A DNA stretch of 64,000 nucleotides from Apostichopus japonicus (GCF_037975245.1 NC_092577.1:4051501-4115500), one strand, 5' to 3'; positions 12,101 through 23,732 are shown, numbered from the stretch's first letter. Program-made: numbers and translations. Notes: generated by a model not told the origin, from the letters alone.

Positions 12101-15100
12101 CTCAGCCCCGGCATCGCCGGTTACAGAATCAGCAACCCGTCCATAATGGCCGCCGTGCCCATTCGAGCGAGTCTTGACGTAAGTTTCACTCTCTGGACGA
12201 TTGAACCAGTCTGCCCACATGGCCGGGGGGGGACTTTCTTTCTTAAAATCACGACGCAAAGCTACAGAAATGGGGGTGCCTTCAAGGTTGACCCAACAAT
12301 GCCATGTTTTGAATTGCATGTATCCCCTCCATGTGAAGAAGCTGAAATTTGGCAGAAAAGTCAGTGTGTCAAAATCCTGAAATAGATACGAATAATTAAT
12401 TAATTATGCAAATTAATTGTTTTTGGTATTGTTCCGATTAATTTTCGTGTCCCAATTTCAAAAGCTATCTTTAAATCAGTAAAAATTATTTCTGTTTGGG
12501 TTATACTCAGGAAACAACTCCACAATTGTGTTAAAACTTTGTCAGTCGAAAGTAAGAAACTGACGGGATTGTTAACTTTAGTTAACTTTTGTCGGCCTGT
12601 AGAACACAGTGGCATATTTCGATATCTTAAGTTTCTCCTCATGTGAGCACCACACTAAAGGAACACCTAGATTTATGCACACTGCTACGGAGATGATTGT
12701 GGTCAAAATTGAAGCCTCGTTTTGCGTTCAATCTGGTTGTTCTCAACACCATCTTTAATGTTGATATATTTGGGGGGGGGGTTAGAATTGACACGATCTT
12801 GACAATGGACTTTTTTTGGGCCAGTGGTAGAAATGGAGTCAATGAAAAGCTCACACCAAAGTAATCCCACCATCAAATATATACTCTGACCCATGCTTGG
12901 CCAGAATTACTGACCATGACAGAAAATAAAGATTGTATTAAGTTTTTAAATGAAGAAAAAACGTACAGATATTTAAGCACATTTGGCTCAGTGATGTCAT
13001 AGTTACACTTGATCAAGCCTTCAGCCTTTTTGTGTGAAGAAACATTCAAATCTGTCCCAACTACGTATGTAACAGGCATGAGACTCTTCCGCGGAAACTC
13101 GGATTTCCGATTATTTTTTTTTTCATTTTCGCGTTTTTTCTCGTAATTAGCGTTTTTTTATTATTTTTTTTATTTACTTTTTTTATTTAATTTATTTATT
13201 TTTTTTTTGCCGAACATGCTGGACTGTGAAGGGAAGGAACACCGAATTTGACCAGTGGTGGAATCAAGTAGCACAAAGCAAGCAAAAAAGCCTTTTTTTG
13301 GTTCAAAAAAGCTAATGGATAAATTATACAAGCAGATATTCCACACTTTTTTGGCGAGTTACGTGATGTGATAGATTCCATCTAGAGTCCACCATTTTGC
13401 ATTTAAGCCCTCCTTACCTGACAAAAAAATTCTAAAGGGGAGGGGGACACCCCCTCCTCTTAAACCCCTCCCCCAGGACAGCGATCGATAAATTTCAGAT
13501 TTTTTTTCCCCGGCTCAGTCTCATCCCTGATGTTACATTCAGTCAAACATATCTTTGAGTCTGGGACAACAAGATGTCGGGGTTTTCAAGTAACAGAGTA
13601 GAATATTGTTCTGTTCAATGTTAATGTCTTTACATTGTTCGCCCCTGGATTATCCCTTCAGGTATGTTTGTCTTCACCTCCCCAACCCACCACCTCCCAA
13701 AAGAAATACATATTGAGGTATAAACTTGAGGCCCTTGGTGTAACCGTAATGAACCTGTGCACATGATAAATGAGAAGGTCAAAGGTCATTATATCAGACA
13801 ATTGATTGCGATTTCCAATTGGGCAGGTATTCAACAAAACCTGCATGGCAGATCTACGGGCCAAGTCCACCCTCTTAACAGGGTACCTGGAGTTCCTGCT
13901 GAACCGTGAGTTTGCCAAGGAGTCGGAAATTCGTACACAGGACGTGCATTTGGAGATCGCCACACCCTCCGACTACAGACAAAGAGGCGCCCAGCTCTCT
14001 CTCATGTTCTCTGTGCCAATGTCTGACATCCATTCCCACATGATGAAAAGAGGAATTGTGGTGAGTATCATGAATGTGAATTGAGGGGAGGGGGAGGGAT
14101 GGGCAGGGGAATTTCATAAGGAAAAAAGGAATCAAGCTCTATCTCTCATGTTCTCTGTGTCATAGATCAACATCCAATCTTAACTGTGGCAGATAGGAAT
14201 TATGGTAAGGCATGATGAATATGCATTTGGTTAATCGGGGATCTAACGAAGAAACGTTATCCAAGCTCGCTCGCTCTCTCTCTGGTCTTCTCTGTGTCAT
14301 TGTCCAGCATTCATTCCCAAATCACAAAGCTAGTGAAATTGTGGTAAAGAAACATGAATATTCATTAAAGTGACTTGGGGTTTGGTCAAAGGGTATCCCA
14401 GCTATTTTTCTCATGTTCTTTGAGATATTGTGTTAAGTATCATGAATATCCATTAGTTTTGTCAAAGATTACGATAACCTGACTTTATGAATGAACACTT
14501 AATATCATGCCTGAAAGATTAACTAAATATACAGATAACCATAGTAAGTCTCATGAATATTTATGAGATGGCTGACAAACTTCAAAAGAATAACAGTGAA
14601 CGTGAGATAATTACGGAAGTTGCATGTAGCTTGTAGGATTTTTTTATTCCTTGCCAAAGGTGATAGGAATCTATGCGATGTTAATGAATTGTGTGTGTGG
14701 GGGGGAGGCCTGGACTTGCAAACATGATAATTTAAAAACCATATGATTGGTGAACCTCATACATGGTACATAGGATAATACTTTTGGAGAAGATCCCTAT
14801 TGATTTCTTTGGAGTTGAAAGGTCATTTGAGGTCAACAGAGGTCAAAGTCTGTAAGCCTGGTTAGTGGTATAACTAAAAACAGTAAGGTGAATAAGCTTG
14901 ATATTAGGTATTTAGATGCACCATATGGAGCAGGTGGAACTGTTTTCTGTGGAGGTCAAAAGTCATTTAAGGGCAAAGCATGTGAAAAGTCTGAAAACCT
15001 TGTTCACTCATTAACTCCAAAAGAAAACCTGCGAATGAAGTTCATATTGGGTACGTGGATGCACCTTACGGAGTGCAAGACCCCTATTGTCTTCTGCAGG

Positions 15101-16128
15101 GGTCAAATGTCATTTGAGTTCACCAGAAACCAAAGTGTGAAAACTTAACAAAACTGGATGACTCGAAAAGTAAAGCTTGGATGAACTTCTTACTAGGCAT
15201 GGGGCTGCACCTGTATTGTGTAAAAAGACTTATATTGTTTATGTGGAGGTCGAAAGGTCATTTGAGTTCAGCAGAGGTCAAAGTTTGTAAAGCAAGACAG
15301 AATTAAAGGTCTAACTACTAACAGCTGGGCTATGTAATTCAGGTGTGTGTTGGTACAATGTTTGGTAAATTTAATAAGGTTGAAACTTTAAAACCTAATT
15401 AAATTTACTTAAAACTGTAACGAGATTGTTATACATCATACAAACATAATGTTACCCTACTGCAGTTACTAACTGCTACCCTCCATTCATGATTGCACCT
15501 ATTGAAAGGTGATGTAGATAATCTGTCCAGAACCGAGGTCGGAGAGGTTATCAATTTAATAGGTCCTATGACAATGAAGTAGCACTGATTTGAGTACCCA
15601 CTAAAGAGCTCTAATTAATATGAATTTACTAGACTGCAAAATTAAAACCAGGAAGCTGCTACTTTGATAAAACTTTCTCCTCATAGTGTGGTAGTTAATT
15701 TATTCTCTTAGAAACTGTTTTCTAAAATGCTGGTTTTGCCATTCTTCCACAAGACAAAAAAAAAGAAAGTTTCTTTTGGAAGAAACCAAAGCCAGCATAG
15801 CATGGAATCATAAAGCCTTTTGGAATTCTGGTGTTAAAGAAAATTGACCAGAGCATGAATTGGTTGCAGACGGACAGGTATATAGAACAGGATACATGCT
15901 CACAACTTTAATTTGAATATACACAAGAGAGAGTCCTCACCGTCTCTTGTCCTCTCCTCTCACCTACAGTGTGACGAACGGCAACCGAACGTGATCCGTG
16001 TCGCCCCAGCACCGCTGTACAATAGCTTCAAAGACGTCTGGCGATTCATCAAGTACCTCAGGGAATCGATCGAGGAGGCGAGCCACGAGAAACCCAAGAG
16101 GAAGAATTCCGATCTGGATCTAGACTAA
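4855..16128 (+). CDS. KYNU: Kynureninase, C-terminal part (five 3' exons)
   Basis: PLP-dependent enzyme of tryptophan catabolism that cleaves kynurenine or 3-hydroxykynurenine to anthranilate or 3-hydroxyanthranilate plus alanine. Exons: 4855-4928, 5770-5822, 12093-12178, 13827-14060, 15970-16128 (TAA). Each is bounded by AG and GT and phases agree, giving 201 residues plus stop. The first exon opens YVNGGAGALAGAFLHNKH, which follows directly after the PLP-binding lysine in known kynureninases, so that lysine and the N-terminal half lie upstream of the window. Recognisable blocks: GWWG (the PLP-contacting tryptophan), RISNPS (the active-site asparagine), STLLTGYLEFL, QRGAQLSLMFSVP and IRVAPAPLYNSF. 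Human has GWFGH where this protein has GWWGN. The tail KPKRKNSDLDLD is charged and longer than in human. Assignment is by recall of the family; no search was run. Confidence 0.95.
5857..5930. repeat. (TA)n microsatellite
   Basis: Long TA runs beginning 35 bases after a KYNU donor site. Confidence 0.9.
5936..6206. mobile_element. Inverted-repeat element between AT microsatellites
   Basis: Starts CCTACCTTAGGTCGACAGTT and ends with the inverse AACTGTCGACCTAAGGTACA. Two further copies of GACCTAAGGTACAC lie inside the right arm (about 6138 and 6157). A stretch of CCTAACCCT units sits near 5984-6032. (TA)n runs border both sides. Confidence 0.65.
6209..6330. repeat. (TA)n with GTAT core microsatellite
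   Basis: Nearly pure TA with a TGTATGTATG core at 6260-6276. A further (TA)n run is at 6463-6507. Confidence 0.9.
6630..7677. mobile_element. Long imperfect inverted repeat (~290-bp arms, ~460-bp loop)
   Basis: 6630-6922 is the reverse complement of 7385-7677 with scattered changes. Paired landmarks: GTGTAGTAGCTAGGCCCATG with CATTGGCCTAGCTACTACAC; GGTGCCGAAGCAAATCACGG with CCGTGATTTGCTTCGGCACC; CTCCTGGTCGAAGAGTTTGG with CCAAACTCTTCGACCAGGAG. No transposase is seen in the loop. It looks like a fold-back or long-TIR non-autonomous transposon; no clear target duplication was found. Confidence 0.8.
8853..9003 (-). mobile_element. tRNA-derived SINE head (antisense) and a partial repeat of it
   Basis: Read on the minus strand, 8853-8914 gives GGCCTAGTTGGTAAGGGTGT (A-box region) and GGGTTCGAATCCCAGTGG (B box), like a tRNA D arm and T arm. 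The A-box part is repeated at 8966-9000. It is not a complete cloverleaf, so a SINE remnant rather than a tRNA gene. Confidence 0.7.
9050..9175. repeat. (TA)n microsatellite
   Basis: About 120 bases of TA with a few GTATAC breaks, next to the SINE remnant. Confidence 0.9.
9285..9835. repeat. 48-bp minisatellite, about 11 copies
   Basis: Unit contains GAGAGATGTGTAGGTTTGGT and GAATAGAACAGCAATATGTA. Lies in the large KYNU intron. The long open frames across it on the minus strand are artefacts of the repeat. Confidence 0.9.
11057..11283. mobile_element. Short inverted-repeat element with CCTCGGT termini
   Basis: (CA)n then TTTGTATTACATTCAGACCG on the left; CGGTCAGAATACAAAACAAA then (CA)n on the right, so the ends are inverted copies around GACCGAGGAC. 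A related copy in the opposite sense is at 16636-16836. Confidence 0.6.
11592..11860. repeat. Two-copy ~130-bp tandem duplication
   Basis: CAGATTTACAAACTTGTC near 11597 and CAGATTTACAAACCTGTC near 11726 start two units that share ATATCTCCCAAAC, a G-rich run and GTTCATCACAAAGTTCTCAG. Intronic, 230 bases before a KYNU exon. Confidence 0.8.
13827..14060 (+). CDS. KYNU: KYNU penultimate exon
   Basis: Phase 0 at both ends, 78 codons, starting VFNKTCMADLR and ending MMKRGIV before GTGAGT. It encodes the small C-terminal subdomain (LLTGYLEFLL and QRGAQLSLMFSVP). Decayed copies of its last ~70 bases plus donor site follow in tandem in the next intron. Confidence 0.93.
14128..14456 (+). repeat. Decayed tandem copies of the KYNU exon end and splice donor
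   Basis: Three copies, starting near 14128, 14262 and 14396 (period ~133), repeat the order seen at 13995-14080: CTCATGTTCTCTGTG, then a cca/tca ATGTC-like stretch, CATCCATTCCCA-like, GGAATTGTGGTGAGTATCATGAAT-like (written here in parts). The first copy would read QALSLMFSVS and then stop. They are exon-plus-donor relics, not usable exons. Confidence 0.72.
14785..15300. repeat. Degenerate tandem repeat with AGGTCA half-sites
   Basis: Three ~170-bp units share ATGCACC, a CCCTATTG-like stretch, GGAGGTC, AAAGGTCATTTGAG and AGAGGTCAAAG. The first holds AGGTCA-TTTG-AGGTCA-ACAG-AGGTCA (14820-14845), three half-sites spaced by four. A related stretch is at ~16948-16975 after the gene. Confidence 0.7.
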
Positions 16129-16635
16129 AAAAGAAGATATTTTATGAGCGACACATTTTTTCGTGACTTGCGAAATGTTCGCGGCAGTTGAAGCGACCTC
16201 TAGTCTATTTTACTTCTCTTTTCTCTTGTTTTCTCGAGAATTGAGTTGAAAAACCGTACCTGTCCGATCCGTCAGAAAAGGCACCCAATTTCTGATTTTA
16301 TTTGTATGGATTGATTGATGGATGGATTGATTAATTAATTGATTAGTTAATGAGTGAGTCAGATGAAAAGATATCTGATCTAAAATCCTGTAACAGAACC
16401 ACAGTAGGTTGCAACTGGTGTTTGGGACTTGTATCTTAAAAGGCCAAAACCTTAAGAAACTATTATTAGCCTGCATGTTAATCAGCTTAGAGGAACTGTT
16501 AGCTGGGGTAGGGGTTACTGGGATATTTATCAACCAGATATTTAATCTGTTCATGTTTAGTCCTGGTAATGTTCACATATCTGGTACAAAGACTTTTGGC
16601 TAAATCCACCTCTCTAGAGCACATTAGGTAGGCAA
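16129..16635 (+). other. KYNU 3' UTR and flank
   Basis: Follows the TAA. Contains a GATTGATT run at 16308-16345. No clear AATAAA signal was seen nearby, so the transcript end is not placed. Confidence 0.5.
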
Positions 16636-16836
16636 GTTTGTTTCTGTGTGTGTGTGTGTGCACTTGTTTTGTATTGTGGCTGAGGACTTATAGGAATTTC
16701 AAGTCCTCGGACTTCAAAGGATTTCTACGTCCTCCACAGTGGTATTGGTAAGTTTGGATTGAACAACTGAAAGAACAGAACAAACCTTGTCCTCGGTCTG
16801 AATGTAGAATGCACCTGTGCAAGTGCATGCGTGTGT
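16636..16836. mobile_element. Second copy of the CCTCGGT inverted-repeat element
   Basis: (GT)n, then TTTTGTATTGTGGCTGAGGA on the left and GTCCTCGGTCTGAATGTAGA on the right, followed by a GTGCATGCGTGTG run. It shares ends and layout with the element at 11057-11283. Confidence 0.55.
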
Positions 16837-19800
16837 TAACCTTTAATGCATGAACAAAGTTTCTCAAGGCTGTTTAAGATGACAAATTCATGCTTAAAAA
16901 TGGGGCTTTCCCTGTAAGAAATACCATTGTTCTATAGCTTTTTGGAAGTGTCAAAGGTCATTTGAGGTCAGCAGATGGCAAAATGTGAAGAATGTGAAAT
17001 CTTTACCAAAACTTAGACTCAGGTTGTATAGTGCAATGTTCATTGCTTTGCAAACTTTGTAGAGGTTTCCGTTGGGTTCAAAGGTGGCTGAAATCAAAAG
17101 AGGTTGCATGCTGGAAAAAAACCTTGTAAGCGCGATATCTTAAGAATTATAATGCTTGGTGTGGGTCGAAGGTCGTTTGTAGACAGCAAGTAGGAAAATG
17201 AATGAATATTTTGTTTTAGTTTGTAAATTTCGGACAATCCTGAGAAGTGATTTTGAGCAGCAGCGACTCTCCAGTGTGTGCTGTCACATTGCGTCATTGT
17301 TTAAAGAGAGTTACGAAAAATGCCCGAAAACAGTAAAATGCTTCTCCCTTTAACTGCTGTGGATGTTTGCAGATGTTGCTCAAGATTGTTGAGAAGGAGA
17401 TTATGTAGGCCTGTATTCAGAAATATAAGGTCAGAGGCCATTACAGGTAAATTGTAGTCAGTCACCTTTAAATATGAAGAAATATTTTTAAGAAGAAGTG
17501 TTAAAAGTAGACAGTTTATTTTATCTGAAGAATGGAAGACAAGTTATCGTAGACTGGGGGATCTAAGTTGAGAGGTTCCCCTCCTCCCATGGGAAAAAAG
17601 ATGATTTCAATTGGGTTGGAGGGGGGTGGGGGGAGGGGGAAAGTTGACTAAAACCCAATTCAACAAACTAACAATATGCCATGTGAGATCAGAACTATTA
17701 AAGAGCTGCAGTTTACTATTGACAATTTTGGTCTCTGTCAAATCTGGTCATTTTCATGAAATTTTTTAAATCCACCCTGACGATCATGTAGAGATAGAAT
17801 ATGGAGAAGATACACTCAGGGAAATCCAGATGTATGGGAGTGCCAGTAAGTAAGGAAAGCTGCATCAAACTTACCAAAAAAAGAAAAATGTTGCCCTCAA
17901 TTTTGTTTTCATTTTTTGTTGTTTGTACATTGTTGTTTGGTGTAGCACAAAATAATGAATGTTTTTTACCTAATTTGTTGTTGTTGTTGCCAGATTTAAC
18001 TGCAGTGAAATTGCTTTTGACTCTATGAATAATATTGTCCATTTTTGTGTATTAAATAATTATTACCAGTTGGCATATCACACTGTCTATCAAGCACTCA
18101 GAGTGTCAGCATGGGGCTTGCTAGTAAAATCTTCCAAAGAGACATGGCACACGCCCTTCCCTTCCCCTCCCTATAAAAGTTCAATTGCTGATAAAGTGAA
18201 CATTATTGTGCGCAGGGATAATGCTATGATTATCTGTCAGTTTGTCCAGTGACCTTGTTGAGACCATCCCTCATTTGATTTTGATAAAACTTTTGAACGG
18301 ACAAATGGATCAATCTAAAGTTTCCACAAACATTCCTCTTTTAACTTTAATTCTTACTGCTTGTTCTAATATTAAAATTGTTTCATTTTACCCTGTAAAT
18401 GTTTATATATGTATGTGTTTCAAGGTGTTTAAAAACTTTTTTTTGGATGAAAATACCAAACATTACATAAAGATTTTTAATCCGCTTGTTATTGGAGGTC
18501 AGAAACCTTGAAATGCATTTAACAAAAGAAAAATGGAAATGGATAAAATGTTATGACAGTGGCACGGATTTAAAATAATAGCAATGACAATAGTCATTAT
18601 CTATTGTAGGATGCTTTTTCTATTATTCCATCCAAGTATTACTATTATTATGTAAATTAGCCGAATCTGAAATGGCATAGTTGTATTTGTTTATTATTAT
18701 TTATTTGTTGTTGGTTTGTGGTTCTCAAATGAGCAGTACTGACATGTCTTTATCAGGTCATTTGAGATTTCAAAAATTCATCATAATTTTACTTGCCCAA
18801 CAGTAGCGTGACTGTCAAATTACTGTGACGTCGCAAACTATCCGGTGGCTCCCAAAACTGTGATTCAAATCAAACGAATTTGTCCTTGTGTAACGATATT
18901 CTTCCAGATGTGGGAAAAATGTATCTGCTCTGTTTGTAGCTTGTTAACAGAGGTCAATTACTTAGTTAATTGGGTCTTTCTAATGTTAAGTTCATTTTGT
19001 TTGAACATAGGTTTGATGCATTCTTAAATGCCAATTCAGGCCATGGGGTTCGATATGGTGGTGGCTGAGCCCTCATGGAAGATTCTTTGTCTAAATTTTG
19101 CAGACCGCTGATATAGGAACGTGTATGAGTTCAAATATGCATTGTTATTGAAATTGTTGTGGATCTAAGGTCAGAGGCCAAAAATAAGTAAAATATGGTT
19201 TTTAGGTATTTTTCTGCTTGTCAACATGTCGAAAAAAGGCATTTAACCACACGATATGTGGAAAATGAATGAGACAAACTTTAAAATTGTGCAGATTTTG
19301 GTGTTTAGAGTCGAGGAGAAAGGTCAAATTGGCCTTAATTGTGCGAAAAGTCTGTCATTCGGAAGTAACCCAATAATCACTGTCATGGATGAGATGAGAT
19401 CTACAACTCCATGGATTGTTTAAATTGTGCCTTTCATCTGTATCCTATGATGTGAAAATATATAGCAACCTTTTTATAGTGGTATTTACTTCTGGTTTCA
19501 CTCTTGTGTACAAGAAAGATAACTAACTTTTCTACCATTAATGTTGACTTTTAAGGATGGAATTTTAAAACATTTTTAGTTCTTCTTCTTCTGAAGAAAA
19601 TAAAACAGAATGGTATTTTCAGAAATGGAAATATAATATATTTTTAATCATTGGAAACTTTATGTTAAGTTATTAATATTACATGAAATGACTTCATGTG
19701 TTTCCAAACATGAGTTGCTATCATCATACAGGACATTTTGATGTCTTTAAAAAAATTTAAAAAAAAAAATTCCTTGAATGAGGTTCAAGCATTATGGCAT

Positions 19801-20726
19801 AATGTGGCTTTCCAGGGTTTCAACATACCATTCCGACAGTAACTGATGTAAAATGTTGAACAACCTCTGAGTGATAGGGTAGGGTGAAAGTGCACTGGGT
19901 GATTGACTAGTTTATGGTTCCTCTTGTGCAGTTTCATCAAAGGAAAAATATTACTTAAAAAATACAACTTAATGTGCTTAACACAGCTTCAAAAACAAGC
20001 TGTAAGCCATGAAAATTAAGCTTTGCAAGTAAGCTTTGATAGTTCTCTGCTTCAATAATTATGAACAAAATTGTAAACTACTAGTTCTGGTCAAGGTTTT
20101 GCAGAACTTGATCGCGCCCTCTATTAATTTTGGGCATGGCCACAGAGCCTCGTTAGAACATTGGCCGAATACGTTTATATTTATGCAGACATTTTAATAC
20201 ATAAATTAAATAGTCATATTTTGGCCTTGTTTTTCAGGTACACTGTTTTGTATAATTTGTATCTTTCTGTATTCAGTCTGTCTGATATTGCAAATTAAGT
20301 TTTTATGAATTTATTACATTGTCTTGTATTAAACTTGTGAATGGCATTACAGAACTATGTGATGAATATTCAAAGAACTTTATGAAATCAGGTCAGGCAT
20401 ATAGGATATCACCATCTGTTTTTAAATGTTTCTTAGTTTTTACTTTTCAAAAGATTGCCAGACTTCACGATATTTCTTATGCTTGTTTTTTTTTTTTGTG
20501 TTCTAAGATGCCGGTGACGGTGAAGTTGGATATTGAGGGCGTCAGTTTCACAAATTTGTCAGAATCGGTTGGTTATTCCCTTAAGGCGATGTTTAAGTAG
20601 AAAAACAGAATAGCATGAGCAGTGTAAACATACCAACAGATATAGGACAGATGCACAGTGACTATTGTTGTCTCTCCACATGGAAAATGGAAAAAAGTTA
20701 ATGTGGTATTTTGGTAGATAATTCTG
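16837..20726. other. Intergenic stretch, no gene recognised
   Basis: AT-rich with short open frames only. Fragments near 16948, 17160 and 19160 carry the GGTCAAAGGTC-type wording of the repeat at 14785. Poly-G near 17620. No protein family recognised on either strand. Confidence 0.55.
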
Positions 20727-21303
20727 TTTCAGAGACATGAAACAAAACAAGTCTGTTTCAGATGCATGAAACAAGACAAATTTCAGAGGCATGAAACAGA
20801 CAAGTCTGTTTCAGTCGCTTGAAACTTAAGCAGTTGTTTAAAAAACAAAGATGTGTCTGTTTCAGTTGCATGAAACAGGCAAGTCGTTTCAGTTGTGTGA
20901 AACAGGCAAGCCTGTTTCAGTTGTGTGAAAAACAGACAAGTCTGTTTCAGTCCCTTGAAACTTAAGCAGCTGTTTAAAAAACAAAGACGTGTCTGTTTCA
21001 GTTGTGTGAAACAGGCAAGTCTGTTTCAGTTGTGTGAAACAGACAAGTCTGTTTCAGACGCTTGAAACTTAAGCAGTTGTTTAAAAAACAAAGACGTGTC
21101 TGTTTCAGTTGTGTGAAACAGGCAAGTCTGTTTCAGTTGTGTGAAACAGGCAAGTCTGTTTCAGTTGTGTGAAACAGGCAAGTCTGTTTCAGTTGTGTGA
21201 AACAAAGGCAATTATGTTTCAGTTGCATGAAACAGGCAAGTCGTTTCAGTTGCATGAAACAGGCAAGTCGTTTCAGTTGTGTGAAACACAAGCAAGTCTG
21301 TTT
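20727..21303. repeat. 28-bp hairpin minisatellite
   Basis: Unit GTTTCAGTTGTGTGAAAC plus AGGCAAGTCT, about 20 copies with variants. GTTTCA and TGAAAC in each unit pair into a small hairpin. A longer variant with CTTAAGCAGTTGTTTAAAAA recurs three times (about 20824, 20961, 21065), giving a higher-order period. Confidence 0.9.
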
Positions 21304-21835
21304 GTTCTTCAATATGAGCTTCAGTGGATGAGCATCTTCTGAGTAACATAGAATATTAAATCAGGTTTGAGATTCCTTATCTGCTGTGCATTTAAACCCA
21401 CCTCATAGCAGTGCAGGTCATTTGTGTCATTGATGTCATCTGAAGTGAGGAAGTTTACTTTTAATCAAAGACAGTGTTAAACAGGGAAAGAGGCAAAACC
21501 TTACCCCAAGTGAGAGGAGCAGTATTCTCATTATCTTCTGCCATTCCCTTCAACCCCATGCCGCCCCCGCCCCTCCCCCCCCCCTTCATGTTGGTATTTT
21601 CTTTGATGAAGCAAAAAGTGTGCCCGGTAAGCAAGTTATTAAATTGTTACTTTAATCCTATCTGAAGTATCTCTTTTGTAGAATACATATCAACTTATAC
21701 TCCACCGAAATCATGGCAAGGCTGTTAAATCTGCCACCTTAATACATTCAATAGCACTTTTGGTACAAATATCATGTTGTTTTGACATTAGATTAAAACA
21801 GGGTTCCAACTTTCGTTTTAGGGTTGTGAAAGCAG

Positions 21836-22318
21836 CAGGATGGGACAATTTGATCATGGTAATACCTCTCTAAACTGTTCTGCCATATCATGCTTCAAAG
21901 CATTCGTATTGACAGTATGAACAGTTCCTAATCTTTATCTGACTCTAATGCTAATACCACTTGATACTGTCCTCTCATGTGATGCTTCAAAGCACTCATA
22001 CTGACAGTGTGAACAGTTCCTAATCTTTATCTGACTCTAATGCTAATACCACTTGATACTGTCCTCTAACATAATGCTTCAAAGCATTCGTATTGACAGT
22101 ATGAACAGTTCCTAACCTTGATCTGATTCTAATGCTAACACCATTCGATACTGTCCTCTCATGTGATGCTTCAAAGCACTCGTACTGACAGTATGAACAG
22201 TTCCTAACCTTTATCAGATAGAAACATGATATTCATACTGCTCATACTGACACTACAAATTCTCTGAAGTAGGATTTGACAGTACAGCATAGAAAAAAAA
22301 ATTTCCCTACTGGGTGAG
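21836..22318. mobile_element. Short transposon-like repeat with a 92-bp unit amplified fourfold
   Basis: Starts GGATGGGACAATTTGAT and ends near AAATTTCCCTACTGGGTG, an imperfect inverse. Inside, units beginning ATGCTTCAAAGCA recur at ~21890, 21982, 22073 and 22166. The related element at 29176-29384 has one unit. Confidence 0.75.
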
Positions 22319-22748
22319 TGTGTGAAGTATTCAATACCCAATGGCTGTTGTGTATTCATATGTCTCAATGTTGAAGAAGAAAATAGGATATTTCAAAGAA
22401 AACAGTAAAACAAGTTCACTCTTGGTACAAAATATATCAACTTCAAATATTGTTATCTCTCAAAGCCACATGTAGCGATTGAATGCAAATCTCACCAGCG
22501 GGCTTAGAAGAAGTTCCTCTTCAAATCATAAGCCGAAATCAAATTTTCATCTGGACATGATGCCTTTAAGAATCGTTTTGATATTTAAATATATATATTA
22601 TTTTGTCAACTTTGATGACCTTCATATCTTATTTTCCTGTATTTTCTGTCCGATAATTTAAATTTTGATAATTTGATAATTTAACAGAATGAGGTAGTTT
22701 GGTACTGCTGTATAAGCAGTGCACCCGATTCACATAGTATCATACAAT

Positions 22749-23332
22749 AATATTGGGTGACATCCCTGTTCCGACGTCTCTATGTTCCGACGTATTCTAT
22801 AGTTCCGACAATTTGTTTGGACTCTTTAATTTTTTTTTTACCAAAATTTTTTCTGGCCCAATTTTTTTGGGGAGACTCAATCTTTTTGGTTCCCCCATTT
22901 TTCGGACCAAATTTTTTGGGGTACTTAATTTTTTGGGACCCAATTTTTTTGGGGGGGACTCAATTTTTTTGGACCAACATTTTTTCTGACCTACCTTTTT
23001 TGGGGGGACACAATTTTTTGGACGCACCAAATTTTTTTCACGAAAAAACAGGGCCCAAAGTTTGTTATGACCCAAATAGTGCTTGTCACCGAAAATTGCT
23101 TGTGACCCGAAATTTTTTAGGACCAAAATCAGTTTGGTAAAAAAAAAATTTGGTCTGAAAAAAGTTGGTCCGAAAACTTGTTGGTCAAAAATTTTGGTCC
23201 AAAAAAATTGAGTCCGAAAAAATTTGGGTGAAAAAAATTAAGAGTCCAAAAAAATTGTCAGAACATAGAGATGTCGAAACAAAGACGTCGGAACATAGAG
23301 ATGTCGGAACATAGAGATGTAACCTAATATTG
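22749..23332. mobile_element. 580-bp fold-back element with repeated arms
   Basis: Left end TATTGGGTGACATCCCTGTT CCGACGTC mirrors the right end GACGTCGGAAC with ATAGAGATGTAACC. Inside, arms of CCAATTTTTTTGG-like and GGGACTCAATTTTT units face AAAAATTGAGTCC and TTGGTCCGAAAA units. Open frames through it reflect the repetition only. Confidence 0.85.
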
Positions 23333-23637
23333 TACCATAGTAATGTAATGTTATATAAAACATCCACAATTATATTGTTGTGGCATATAGTATTACACAG
23401 TACAATGATATATTATAATATCAACTGTGTGTTTTAATAGTTCTGTACAATAGTATTGTGAATCAGGCTGGTATAGGTTACTCCACTGTAATTGTCTGTT
23501 GATGAACAATTTGCACTTTTGTATTGTAACAATGATACTGGTGAAATTGAGAACACACTGAAACTTTTGTTCATCTGGAAATATACTTTTATTCCCTCTT
23601 ACTTGCTTGTTTGTATTTTCCTTTGTGTCCTGAGCAG

Positions 23638-23732
23638 AGTGGAGAGTTAGGGGAGGAGGATCAGTACCGGGAGGGGAATGTGGGGGGGGATGTGGGGGTG
23701 GAATGTGGGGGGTGGGGGGAGTTTGGGGGAAA
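23638..23732 (+). repeat. G-rich tract with many G-runs
   Basis: At least eight runs of three or more G within ~95 bases (GGGAGGGG, GTGGGGGGGG, GGGGGTGG and so on). Could form G-quadruplexes. Similar tracts are at 25163-25213 and 31735-31760. Confidence 0.75.

Noticed and set aside
11876-12385. 169-codon open frame on +
   Set aside because: Only 12093-12178 of it is coding, as a KYNU exon, in the frame fixed by its neighbours; the rest is intron.
20727-21303. CRISPR-like array of short palindromic repeats
   Set aside because: No unique spacers, eukaryotic introns all round and no cas genes; it is a minisatellite.
22753-23140. Open frames rich in F, G and L
   Set aside because: They translate the T/G-rich arms of the fold-back element, with equally long frames on the other strand.
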